From: Purpureocillium takamizusanense
Taxonomy: Eukaryota; Ascomycota; Sordariomycetes; Hypocreales; Ophiocordycipitaceae
Direction: 5' to 3'
DNA: 64,000 nt
Assembly (NCBI RefSeq): GCF_022605165.1
Contig: NC_063080.1
Span: 496,001 to 560,000, forward strand
The position numbers were made by a program, and so were the translations under genes. Within the stretch, counting starts at the first letter, position 1; the number at the start of each line of letters is the position of its first letter. Positions 1-10,517 of this stretch are shown one piece after another. Under the pieces are notes generated by a model that saw nothing but the letters and a program-made list of their open reading frames with translations, did not search any database and had not been told where the DNA came from.

Positions 1-264
1 CCTTCTGCTTCTAGCTACTACCGTTACGTCGCCCTCCTTTTCCACAGCTCGGCTGACACGTCTCGACTTCCCAGCGCCTCCCATAAAAGACTTGCCTCGA
101 CCTTCTCCGCTGCCGCCGCTGCCTCGAACCCCTCTCCAACGCCTCGCCCACACTCCCTCTCGCTCGCAAACGCTTCCTCCTCCGCCCTTGGACGCCCACG
201 ACCCTCCAATCGTCTCGGCACCGGCCTCAATTTGGTGCGCCATTGCTCGTTCCGCAGACACGCC
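1..264. other. 5' flank of the aminopeptidase gene
   Basis: Pyrimidine-rich leader or promoter sequence. The reading frame of the aminopeptidase is open all the way from base 1 to its first ATG at 265, with no in-frame ATG in between. An N-terminal extension such as an organelle presequence beginning outside the window therefore cannot be excluded. Confidence 0.5.
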
Positions 265-3084
265 ATGTGCAAGCTACACGCCGATGCCGATGTCGCCGGC
301 GGCGGCGCCCCAGGCACCACCCACGGCCGCGAGCTGCTCCCCGCCAACGTCATTCCTCGACACTACGACCTAACCCTCGAGCCCGACCTGAAGAAGCTCA
401 CCTACGAGGGCACCGTCGTCATCGATGTTGACGTCGTCGAGGACTCGTCTTCCATCGCCGTCAACACCCTCGAGCTTGATATCCACAGCGCCAAGGTCTC
501 TGCTGGCGGGCAGACGGTCTCCTCCGCGCCCCGGGTCTCGTACGATGAGGCCAAGCAGGTCAGCAGCTTTGCCTTTGACGGCTCCCTGGCCAAGGGGACC
601 AAGGCCCAGCTCGAAATCACCTTTAGCGGCCAGCTCAATGACAAGATGGCTGGCTTCTACCGCTCCACCTACAAGCGCGACGACGGCTCCGAAGGCATCC
701 TGGCCACCACGCAGATGGAAGCCACCGACGCCCGTCGCGCCTTTCCCTGCTTTGACGAGCCCTCCCTCAAGGCCAAGTTTACCGTCACCCTCATTGCCGA
801 CAAGGCCCTCACCTGCCTGAGCAACATGGATGTCGCCTCCGAGTCCGAGGTGCAGTCCAAGATGTCGGGCGCTGCCAAAAAGGCTGTCCACTTCAACACG
901 TCGCCCCTCATGTCCACATACCTGCTCGCCTTCATCGTCGGCGAGCTCAACTATGTCGAGTCGCTTGACTTCCGTGTCCCCGTCCGCGTCTACGCTCCTC
1001 CCGGCCAGGACATTGAGCACGGCCGCTTCGCCCTCAACCTCGCCGTCCGCACCCTCAAGTTTTACGAAAAGGTCTTTGGCATCGACTTTCCCCTGCCCAA
1101 GATGGACCAGGTCGCCATTCCTGATTTTGCCGCCGGCGCCATGGAGAACTGGGGCCTCATCACCTACCGCGTCGTCGACCTGCTCCTCGACGAGAAGACG
1201 AGCGGCGCCGCCACCAAGGAGCGCCTCGCCGAGGTGGTTCAGCACGAGCTCGCCCACCAGTGGTTCGGAAACCTCGTCACCATGGATTGGTGGGAGGGTC
1301 TCTGGCTCAACGAGGGCTTTGCCACCTGGGCATCCTGGGTATGTCCTTTTCCCGCTCGATCCTTTTGCCATGAGGGAGTGCCCCCTCCCGTTAACATGGA
1401 GGAATGCTAACCCGCTTGTCCGCAGTATTCGTCCAACGCCTTCTTTCCCGAGTGGAAGGTGTGGGAGACGTACGTGACCGACAACCTGCAGTCCGCCCTC
1501 GGCCTCGACTCCCTCCGAAGCAGCCACCCGATCGAAGTGCCCGTTAAGCGCGCCGACGAAATCAATCAGATCTTCGATGCCATATCGTACTCCAAGGGCT
1601 CCTGCATCCTGCGCATGATCTCGACCCACATTGGTGAGGACACGTTCCTCGAGGGCGTGCGCCAGTACCTCAAGAAGCATGCCTACGGCAACACACAGAC
1701 GGGCGACCTGTGGGACGCGCTGAGCGCCGCCAGCGGCGAGCCCATCCACGAAATCATGAGCACCTGGACCAAAAACGTCGGCTACCCGGTCGTCGCCGTG
1801 ACGGAGCAGGGCGAGCCTGGCACCATCCACGTCAAGCAGAACCGCTTCCTGCGCACCGGCGACGTCAAGCCCGAGGAGGACAAGGTGCTGTACCCTGTCT
1901 TCCTCAGCGTGCGCACCAAGGACGGCGTCGACAAGTCGCTGGCCCTCAATGAGCGCGAGAAGGACTTGAAGTTGCCCGACGGCGACTTCTTCAAGGTCAA
2001 CGCCAACCACACGGGCATCTACCGGACGTCGTACACGCCGGAACGCCTGGCCAAGCTCGGCAAGGCTGCCAAGGACGGTCTCCTGACGGTCGAGGACCGG
2101 GCGGGCATGATTGCGGACGCGGGCGCGCTGGCGGCCTCTGGCTACCAGAAGACGTCTGGCGTGCTGAGCCTGCTCAAGGGCTTCGACTCGGAGTCGGAGT
2201 TTGTGGTGTGGAACGAGATCATTAGCCGCCTGGGCGCCGTGGACGCGGCGTGGATGTTCGAGGATCCGGCCGTCAAGAAGGGGCTCGAGGCGTTCCTGCG
2301 CGACCTGGTGGCGCCCAAGGCGCACGAGCTGGGGTGGCAGTTCTCGGACAGCGACGGGCACGTGGAGCAGCAGTTCAAGGCCATGATGTTTGGCAGCGCA
2401 GGCCTGGCGGGCGACGAGAAGATTGTGGCGGCGGCCAAGGACATGTTTGGCAAGTTTATGGCGGGCGACAAGTCGGCGGTGCACCCCAACATTCGCCGGA
2501 GCGTCCTGGCGATTGCGCTCAAGTACGGCGGCAAGGAAGAGGTGAGTTTGCGGTGAAATTGGCCATCCGGCCATGTGCGGCGGGAGGGCATTGAGCTGAC
2601 AGGGACGACACAGTATGAACACGTGCTCAACTACTACCGATCATCGACGAGCAGCGACGAGCGCAACACGTGCCTGCGGGTGCTGGGACGCGCTAAGGAA
2701 CCGGAGCTGATGAAGCGAACGCTGGGCCTGCTGTTTGGTAGCGAGGTCAAGGACCAGGACGTGTACATGCCGGTGAGCGGGCTGCGGACGCACGCCGAGG
2801 GCATCCAGGCGCTGCTCGCGTACATGGAGGAGAACTGGGAGCTCGTCTACGAGCGGCTGCCGCCGGGGCTGACGATGCTGGGCAGCATGGTGATGATCTT
2901 CACGTCGGGGCTGAGCCAGAAGGAGCAGCTGGCGCGCGTGGACAAGTTCTTTGAGGGCAAGAACACCAACGGCTACAACCAGTCGCTGGAGCAGAGCAAG
3001 GATGCAGTGCGGTCCAAGATATCATGGCTGGAGCGCGACCGGGAGGACGTGGCGACGTGGCTCAAGGAAAACGGCTACGCGTAG
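265..3084 (+). CDS. M1 family zinc aminopeptidase (alanine/arginine aminopeptidase type)
   Basis: Removes N-terminal residues from peptides and is expected to act in the cytosol, as in yeast Ape2/Aap1. Three exons: 265-1338, 1426-2541 and 2614-3084, giving 886 aa, the usual length for the family. The GAMEN exopeptidase motif is at residues 291-295. The zinc motif HELAH is at 327-331 with the third ligand Glu350, so the HExxH-x18-E signature is intact. Intron 1 ends with a GCTAAC branch site and CAG. The C-terminal ERAP1-like helical domain fills exons 2 and 3. ATG 265 is the first in-frame ATG, but the frame is open upstream to the window edge, so the true start could be earlier. The family call is certain; the exact peptide substrate is not. 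Confidence 0.95.
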
Positions 3085-3962
3085 GGGGGCGGATGATCGC
3101 TTGGAGGAGTGGGTGTATCGACTTGTGGTTTGGCAAGCAGAGTGCTAGCCGCGATTAAGGCGTGCTACTCTTGAAGGATGAGTGTATAAACTACGATGAG
3201 GGTGAGAAATACAACACCCGTTGGAGTTGATGCCAGCCCTCGACGTGCTCACCGAAGTTATCCCTGCCATCACCACCCGCCCTCTTTGAGCGTGTAAATA
3301 TGAGAGCCTTGGGCATGCGAACAAGTGTTCGACGCACACTCAATCACCACCACCTTCCCATGGCCGCTCACGATTGCGTTTTGAGAGGCTTGAGGGATCA
3401 GTTGGGGCGCTGACGAAATATGGGGGCGCGCGGCGTCCCTGGCACAGGTTGTCAACCATTGCGCAGAGTATCGTCTGCCTGACCTGCCTGGCCTGGCCTG
3501 GCCTGCCCGCCTGCTCGCTCTCGCTCACGCGGATTTCGCCCTGGAGTTTAGTAGACATCATGAAGCCCCGGTTCGTCGTCGTCATCATCGTCACCTGTTA
3601 TCATCGCCCGACGACGTCGTCGCGTTTTGCGAAAAGACGCGAACAAGCCATGAGTGTCGTTGTGGGACATGGCGCGCATCATGGATGTGTGCGCGCATAG
3701 GGTGAGTGTATGCGTGTACGTGGATAGATGGATGGTACGATGCGATGCGATGATGTCAAAGCATGAATCAGCCAGCGGCCATGCTGGTTCGGCTCGGGGG
3801 AGCTGCGGGGTCCGAGGCCCGACTGCAAGAAACACGCCTGCCTCGCCCGTGATACTACGATGCTAGTAGTACGTACATAGCAGCGAACGTTATTAGTACG
3901 GTTAGTAGCTAGTAGGCCCCCACTGGCCGGGCTGCTCTCTGTCTGTTTGTCTCGCGCGTTTT

Positions 3963-3976
3963 GGGGGGGGGGGGGG
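3963..3976. repeat. G14 homopolymer
   Basis: Fourteen consecutive G residues in non-coding DNA. Its length may be unreliable because homopolymers are sequencing-error prone; a run like this can also form G-rich secondary structure. Confidence 0.9.
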
Positions 3977-4868
3977 CACATCAAGCATGGAGACGTTTGT
4001 CCGTACTAACTACTACCCCGTCTCTGTTACTGCTAGCATCATCATTACTAACTCCCTCCAGGAACGGCGGCGGGCCGCTGCTCGGTGTCGATTGGGGGCC
4101 GAGAAGAAACGCGGAGAAGGGGAAAGAGGGTGGTGGTGGTGGTGGAAGCCACACAGCAGCAGCAACAGCGAAAGCTTAGACTGTGCTTAGCTATGGCTTG
4201 CTCGCGTCTTATTTTGCCGCGAGAGTAATAAGTACGTGTGGAAGCTGAATAATGGTCTTTTTTTGTGGTGGCGTCCGTCGGGGCGGCTCAACAGCATAGC
4301 GGCTGGCCGTCTAGATTTCGCGGCTCGGCGCTATGCAGGGCATCGCGGACGCCACGGGCCTTTGCCATTGGAAGGACGGACTAAGTTAGTTAGTTGGTTA
4401 GTAGCGAGCCGCAAGGTCTGACGGGAAACTAAACTAGTATCATACTCTCCACGCAGGGGAGAGAGGAGAGAGAGAGAGAGAGATCCGCCGTGGACCCAGC
4501 TGTCAACGTGCTGTGTATGGTGGAGCTATCAATTCGCCGGCCGGGCCGGGCCTACTACAGTCTACGAGGCATGGGTGGATGGATAGATGGGGAGAGATGT
4601 GGTATGGGTATGGTAGGTATGGCGGCCGGCGCGGAGGGTACGGGGATGAGGGGCAAGGAGGGAGCTTGACGTCGAAGGGGCATATAAATGTTGGGGCTGA
4701 GCCGCCTTGATGTCTGGTGGGTTGGAAGAAGGAGCTTCATTCAGAAGTACATCTACGAAGCACATCGGTGACATCACCATTACCACCATCACGAGCCTCA
4801 CTCACCGGTTTCACGTCACAACCACCTCCACCAGCACCACCTCGCTTCCAATCATCATCACGCCGCCA

Positions 4869-4895
4869 CAGCAGCAGCAGCAGCAGCAGCAGCAG
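4869..4895. repeat. (CAG)9 microsatellite in the 5' leader of the NmrA-like gene
   Basis: Nine perfect CAG units end 44 bases before the start codon of the NmrA-like gene, so they are probably transcribed as part of its 5' untranslated leader. Such tracts are often length-polymorphic between strains. Confidence 0.85.
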
Positions 4896-4939
4896 CACCA
4901 ACAACACCAAACCCCACGACAGAACAGAGGACCCCCACC

Positions 4940-6052
4940 ATGTCCAAGATCCTCACCGTCTTCGGCGCCACCGGCAACCAGGGCGGCTCCGTCATCCGCG
5001 CCATCCTCGCCGACCCCTCCCTCTCGCGCGAGTTCTGCATCCGCGGCGTCACGCGCGACGCCTCCAAGCCCGCCGCCCGGGCCCTCGCCGCGCTGCCGGG
5101 CGTCGAGCTCGTCGAGGCCGACCTCTCGTCCCCCGCGCCCGCCGTCGCCGGCGCGCACACCGTCTTCCTCGTCACCAACTTCTGGGAGAGCATGAGCGCC
5201 GACGTCGAGGTCGCGCAGGGGCGGGCCGTCGCCGACGCGAGCCGCGACGCGGGCGTCAAGCACCTCGTCTTCTCGTCGCTCATCAACACGACGCGCGCGA
5301 GCGGCGGGCGGCTGTCGCACATTAGCCACTTTGACGGCAAGGCGCGCATCGAGGAGTACATGCGCGAGCAGAGCAGTGGAAGTGGGGGGGTGCCTGTTAC
5401 GGCTGTGTTGCCGGGGTTCTTTATGAGCAACTTGCTCACGCAGATTCGCAAGGGCGAGGACGGCGCGTATACTTGGACGCTGCCAGAGGGGCTGTCGGCT
5501 GACAATGGCAAGTTGCCGCTGCTTGACGTGGCTGACGATATGGGTAAGTAATGAGCCTCTTCCCCCCTTCTCTTCTTCTCCGTCCTCTGCCGCGATATTT
5601 CCTGCGCGAGAAGTGTAGGATATATACTGCACACCTACCTACATGCGCAGTGAGAGAGTGTAAGCGGAAGAAGGAAACAAGTCACTGACACCCACATCCC
5701 AGGCAAGTTCGTCAAGGCCGCCATCAAAAACTTCCCCGCCTCCGCCGGCAAACACATCTACGCCGCCACCGACTACTACTCTCCGCAGCGCATCCTCTCG
5801 GAGCTGGCCTCGACCTGCGGCGGCCCCTCGGCGGCCTCGGCGGCGCGCATCCAGCACGTGCCCCAGGACGTCTTCAAGTCGTTCCTCAACCCGGGCGTCG
5901 CCCAGGAGATGCTTGAGAACATGCTCCTGCTCGAGGACCCGGGCTACTACGCCGGCGCCGACCTGTCCGAGAGCCTGGCGCTGCTGGGCGAGGAGGACAA
6001 GCCGACGACGTGGGCGGACTTTGTGGCCCGGAACAGGGATAGGTGGGCGTAG
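4940..6052 (+). CDS. NmrA-like NAD(P)-binding protein
   Basis: Two exons, 4940-5543 and 5703-6052, joined across a 159-nt intron, give 317 aa. The N-terminus carries the Rossmann dinucleotide-binding motif GATGNQG at residues 9-15, followed by the variable-arginine region (residues near GVTRD) seen in NmrA/HSCARG atypical short-chain dehydrogenases. The C-terminal half around the YYSPQRI segment matches the NmrA substrate or regulatory domain. Members act as redox sensors or transcription co-regulators, or as isoflavone-reductase-like enzymes; sequence alone does not say which. The start follows a CAG repeat and an ACC context directly before ATG. The intron is longer than its neighbours' but has a clean GTAAGT donor and CAG acceptor. 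Confidence 0.9.
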
Positions 6053-8944
6053 GGGCGCACACGAGGAAGCGAACAAGTAAAAAGAAGGACAGAAATTGTA
6101 CAGGAAGAAAAAAAAAATGGCAGTTTGAAATGAGACGTGGGAGTAATGAGCATACGACGGGTGTTGTTGTCGCATGTGGTGATGAGGGGACGGCCGACGC
6201 ATCTCGGGCGCGGAACGTAAAGGTAAATTGTCGAAGAAAGAATGGAGCTTTCCAGTCACTTTGGAGTCTTGGACCTCTCGCTGCTCTGTGCTTTTGAACA
6301 CTATTCAGCCGTCTCCGCTTGTTCGTCTGTCGCCTTTGCACATACTCTGCATCAACTCCGAGCGTGCGTCCAACTATCAACAGCCAAGAGCACAGGCTCA
6401 CCAGACCTCTTGCACATGCCAGCTTCCATCGTCGCCACTACGCCATCAGCCATCAGATCCGCGAGCTTGTATGCGTGCGTCGCATCAGCCCAAGGTCAAA
6501 TGTGACGCCGATGCAAATCGCCGAGGCGGCTGCAGCCAACACTACAACGTGCTGTGTGCGGGCGTGTGTTGTATCTGCAAGTACAGTACAAGTAGTATGG
6601 CTGAGCCTGGAGCATACACAACTGCGTTAGTACATTCATTCACCCATGCAGAATCCGGCTCGCGGGAGGAGCAGGAGCAGGAGCAGAGGGCCGGGCGGGC
6701 TGGCCGCAGGCGAGCACCCGCACGTGTGTTGGCTGCAGCAGAGTTGTAGTGTAGAGTAGCAGCAGCAGCAGCAGAAGATCAGCACGAGCGGCGTTCATGC
6801 ACGTACGATGGATATTGCATGTTGGTGCCTGCACGGTAATCAACAACCCGCCTAGGAGACGAACGTGCGTTTTATGACTACTGAAGTTAACTACTACTGT
6901 ACACGCACCAATATACGTAAGTAACAACGGCCCGCCCATCATGCCGCCGCCGCCGCCGCAAATACCTGCGGGGTGATCTGTTGGTCTTGATGTTGATGCG
7001 CGTCCAACAGTCGCCGTGGCTGCCCCCCATTCGTAGCAGAACATCAGACGATGAGGAGGGGGGGGGGGCTTGATTCGGACTTGACGTGTCGACGTCACGG
7101 TCGCAGTCGTCGATGCACCAGACCCCGCGACTTCAACTCCATCCAAGCAGCTTCCCCAATACACACCATCTTTTGTGAGAGCTGCTACAGCTGCTGTGTG
7201 TGTTGTTTCGGTCGGCAAGCAGGCAGACAGATATGGTGGTGGATGCCCGCCCCGACTGGACTCAACTCAGCTTACACGACGGGCTGGGCTGGGCTGCATG
7301 CGGTCTCGGAGGTAACTAGAAGGGGAGGGGGAGGGGGTCATGTTTGTCTCGCAACTCTCGTCTCTTTTTTCTTCAGGTTGTTTTTGCTTTCTCACGCACC
7401 TAACTAGTCTGGTATCTAATGCGATGGGATATCACACTCTCGTCACGCCATACGTGAGGCCTCAACATTCATCACACCGCACGCAGACCACACTGCGCGA
7501 CTTTTGTTGCTCGGGCGCGCGCGCGCACACACACTGGAGACGATGGGCTTCAAATCATTCAGCTCAGCTGGGGCGCCCCCGCTGCCGCCCGCGTGCAGGC
7601 AGCACGGACGGCGCTCTCTCTCTCTGTCTGATGATGGATGAATGAAGCCTCGTGGTCGGCGGCGTCCATGCCCATGTCCTGGAAAGTGGAAACGCGAGGT
7701 TTTAATCATGCATCGCTAACCACCAGTGCAACGATGCAGTAGTACAGTGCTGTACGACTGTAGGACGCTGTTGGTATGCGAACGGGAGGGCTTGGATGCA
7801 GCAAGATGGGGTTGCTGCATGTCGGCGACTATCGACGTTGCTCAACATGATTGACCTGGATCCCCCGACTATCATCGCACACCCACATTTATTACAACGT
7901 CAGTTTCATCACGACCATCTGATCCTGCACGCTCATCAGTCGGACACCAGACCACCAGACCCCTCGCCGCAGCCCACGCCTGGCCTGGCAAAAGAGGCAA
8001 TCGTCCCGACACCCTGGACCCTCCCATAGTTAGCGGTCCCCATTCGTTCCTTCGCACAGCATCGCGCAATCCCTAACACCAACAAGCCCGCCTGCCTGCC
8101 GTGTCCGGACGGGCCGTCTCAGACTAGTTCATGCGTGTTGGTCGTTGCGCAACAGAACAGACCTGCTGCATCTACTCCATACAGTATAGCACGGACTCAC
8201 AGTACGTAGTACCAAGTTCATTTGGTACATACTAACTTGGTAGTTGACGCCTTGCATTACATTGAGTACAGTGCAGTATAGTACACTCAGACCCGTGTGT
8301 CCACCACATCACCTATCCGTCTATAATAACGCACATGACGCGCCGCGGCGGACGGACGGACGGGGGAAAGAAGTCGCGTGCAAAGTAGCCGTTGAATGTA
8401 TCAATGTATGTAGTTATTCACCCCGCCCCGGCGGCGGTCCCTATTGTCCCATCCCATCCCATGCTCGTCTGTCCAGTCCAAGCGGGCAATGAATGACCCA
8501 GCAGACGCTAGAGCAAGAGCGGCGCAGGTCCAACGCGCACATTGCTTTTTGGCCATGGCGAGGCGGCAGGCGTGTGGTGTAGGGCAGCCAATCGCCCCTC
8601 TAGCCGACGTCTTTGCCGGCTGAATCTGTCTGTCTGTCTGGCATGTTGGTGGTGGTGGTGGTGGTTTCTGGACTGGGGGCGGGACTGGCTGGCGCCCGTC
8701 TGCTGGTGTTGAGTCGTCCATCTGTCGCACATGGCACTTATTGATCAATGGTGGTGTTGCCGCCATCATATGTCCACTTCGTCTCGTCTGCCTGTCGGCA
8801 TGTCAGGCTGTCATTCACTCTTTTCCCCTCCTTGGGGCAAATCCGGGCTTCATCGATAGTTGGAGCTTCCAAGGAAGTAACATCGAACTCAGTTGTTGAT
8901 CTCCCTTTACACTCCCGTATCAGGCTCACTGCTTCTCCGCCATC
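6053..8944. other. Long intergenic region, no gene recognised
   Basis: Nearly 2.9 kb without a convincing gene. All open frames are short, overlapping and compositionally odd. It contains CA/GC dinucleotide runs near 7513-7530, a CT/CTG-rich tract near 7615, a GGT repeat at about 8648-8665 and several short inverted repeats such as GTACCAA/TTGGTAC at 8208-8227. It may hold untranslated RNA or regulatory DNA, but nothing can be named. Confidence 0.5.
8648..8665. repeat. GGT trinucleotide repeat
   Basis: Six GGT units in the upstream region of the glycosyltransferase gene, about 280 bp before its start. It is a simple microsatellite with no evident function. Confidence 0.7.
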
Positions 8945-10270
8945 ATGACCGTCACCGGCCTCATCAAGCCGCCTCCGGGCACGACCGCCATCCCCGCCGA
9001 GAGGCTGGACCGGCGGACCGACGAGGACATCGCCGCGTGGCTCCAGCAGCGCCACGAGGTCGTCTCCGAGAAGAACGTGTGGGCGTTTTGGCACGCCGGC
9101 TTCGCCACCATGCCGGCCTGGTCGCGGCGCAACATCATCAACTGGGTGCGCCGCCTCGGCCCGGACTGGACCGTCCACGTGCTCGACGCCGTCCCGGGCT
9201 CGGAGACGAACGTGCGGCACCACTTGCTGCTCCGTGATGACGACGACGACGACGAGGACGTCGAGGAGGCGGCGGCGGGCGTCGTGCTCCCGCGCGCCTT
9301 CCGCGAGGGCACCATGGACGGACCGACCGTGGGGCAGCACCAGGCCGACCTCGTGCGCCTGCCGTTGCTCTACCAGCACGGCGGCATCTGGATGGACGTC
9401 GGCATGATACTGTTTCGGCACGTCGACGACATCTGCTGGGACGCCATCATGGACCCGGCCTCGCCCTACGAGGTCGCCGGCTTCACGATGCAGCTGCGCC
9501 CCGGCGTGGAGAGCATGATGAACAGCTTCATCGCGGCGAGAAAGGGCAAACCGTTCATCAAGCGCTGGCACGACATCTTCACCGCCGTCTGGGGCGACGC
9601 GACCAACGCGTACGCCGCCAGCTTCCACAAGCACCCGCTCCTCCGACCGATCCCGCTGCCCAAGCTCACCGCCGAGCAGCTCAACGCCCCCGAAGCCACC
9701 GTCAGCATGGAGTTTCTGGCCGACTACCTGACGCAGGTGCTCTGCTTTGAGCGTCTGCGCCGGGTCGTCGAGCCGGGGGGCGTCGAAGGGTTCAACGGAC
9801 CCGAGTACTACGCGACGCACGTCTTCCTTTTGTCGTCCATGACGGAGATGTACTACCTGCAGGGGGTGAGCTCGTGGCAGGGGCCGAGGGAGTTTGCGCT
9901 GCTCTCGGCGACGGCGACGGCGACAGGTGGTGGCAGCGGCGGCGGCGATAACGACAAAGACGAGGCAGATGAGGAGGCGTTGCGCGACGAGGCGCGCGCC
10001 GTCGTCAACCACTTGCTCGCCAACACGGCCACCATGAAGCTCTCGCACGCCCCGCCAGGCGAGGTGCCGTTCCTCGCTGACATTTGGGGCCGGCCCGAGC
10101 ATCGCGACGCGGATATCGCGAGGGACTCGTTTGGCGCCTACATGCGGTACGGCAGCGTGCACTTTGATCAGGATCGGGAGTTGAAGCCCATGAAGGTCGG
10201 CGTCGACACACAGGGGGCGCTGCGGATGGGGTTGCTGGAGGCAGGAGAGGAGGGGCAGGGCGACGAGTGA
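8945..10270 (+). CDS. Caps_synth/GT32-like glycosyltransferase with DxD-type motif
   Basis: Intron-less 441-aa protein. The segment with FWHAGFATMP (residues about 48-57) and then HGGIWMDVGMIL (catalytic Asp151 region) is the arrangement of the capsule-polysaccharide-biosynthesis (Caps_synth) and GT32-like family, in which the Asp motif coordinates the nucleotide-sugar metal ion. A second block, SMMNSFIAARKGKPF, follows. Acidic (DDDDDED, about residues 99-105) and Gly/Asp-rich insertions interrupt the fold and look like lineage-specific loops. There is no clear signal peptide or TM segment, so a cytosolic or peripheral location is likely. The sugar donor and acceptor cannot be told. It converges with the 2EXR gene. 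Confidence 0.85.
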   Translation: MTVTGLIKPPPGTTAIPAERLDRRTDEDIAAWLQQRHEVVSEKNVWAFWHAGFATMPAWSRRNIINWVRRLGPDWTVHVLDAVPGSETNVRHHLLLRDDDDDDEDVEEAAAGVVLPRAFREGTMDGPTVGQHQADLVRLPLLYQHGGIWMDVGMILFRHVDDICWDAIMDPASPYEVAGFTMQLRPGVESMMNSFIAARKGKPFIKRWHDIFTAVWGDATNAYAASFHKHPLLRPIPLPKLTAEQLNAPEATVSMEFLADYLTQVLCFERLRRVVEPGGVEGFNGPEYYATHVFLLSSMTEMYYLQGVSSWQGPREFALLSATATATGGGSGGGDNDKDEADEEALRDEARAVVNHLLANTATMKLSHAPPGEVPFLADIWGRPEHRDADIARDSFGAYMRYGSVHFDQDRELKPMKVGVDTQGALRMGLLEAGEEGQGDE

Positions 10271-10517
10271 ATGGGGGGACACTCTCGGTCGGCCGCCCTT
10301 TGATGCCTGATCTACCCCCCCATTATGATTACGGTTAGGGGAGGGGGATGGTGACTGATGGGACGTCTCGGTGGGCGTGCTTACGACTCTTGTGCGGCGC
10401 TCACCACCAGACTAGACGTCAGCATCGCGGCCATATTCTGTGTACAGCTAGACGCGCGTGGTATTGCTGGCATATGAGAGGGGGACGACACGAAAGAAAA
10501 CGGGTATACTACTACTA

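Larger units (their letters stand above)
3085..4939. other. Intergenic region with low-complexity tracts
   Basis: No open frame here looks like a gene. It holds the 3' flank of the aminopeptidase, a CCTGG-rich stretch near 3480-3510, a run of 14 G at 3963-3976, a GA-rich tract near 4459-4483, and the promoter and 5' leader of the NmrA-like gene. Confidence 0.6.

Noticed and set aside
370..2622. 750-aa open frame on the minus strand
   Set aside because: It is antisense to the M1 aminopeptidase, whose catalytic motifs are unmistakable. Long antisense frames arise because GC-rich third positions remove stops on the other strand.
4811..5632. Minus-strand frames of 258-273 aa
   Set aside because: Shadows of the NmrA-like gene, including the translated CAG microsatellite as Cys/Ala runs.
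8738..10282. 514-aa minus-strand open frame
   Set aside because: Antisense shadow of the glycosyltransferase gene; the Val/Arg/Glu-rich composition is typical of mirrored GC-biased codons.
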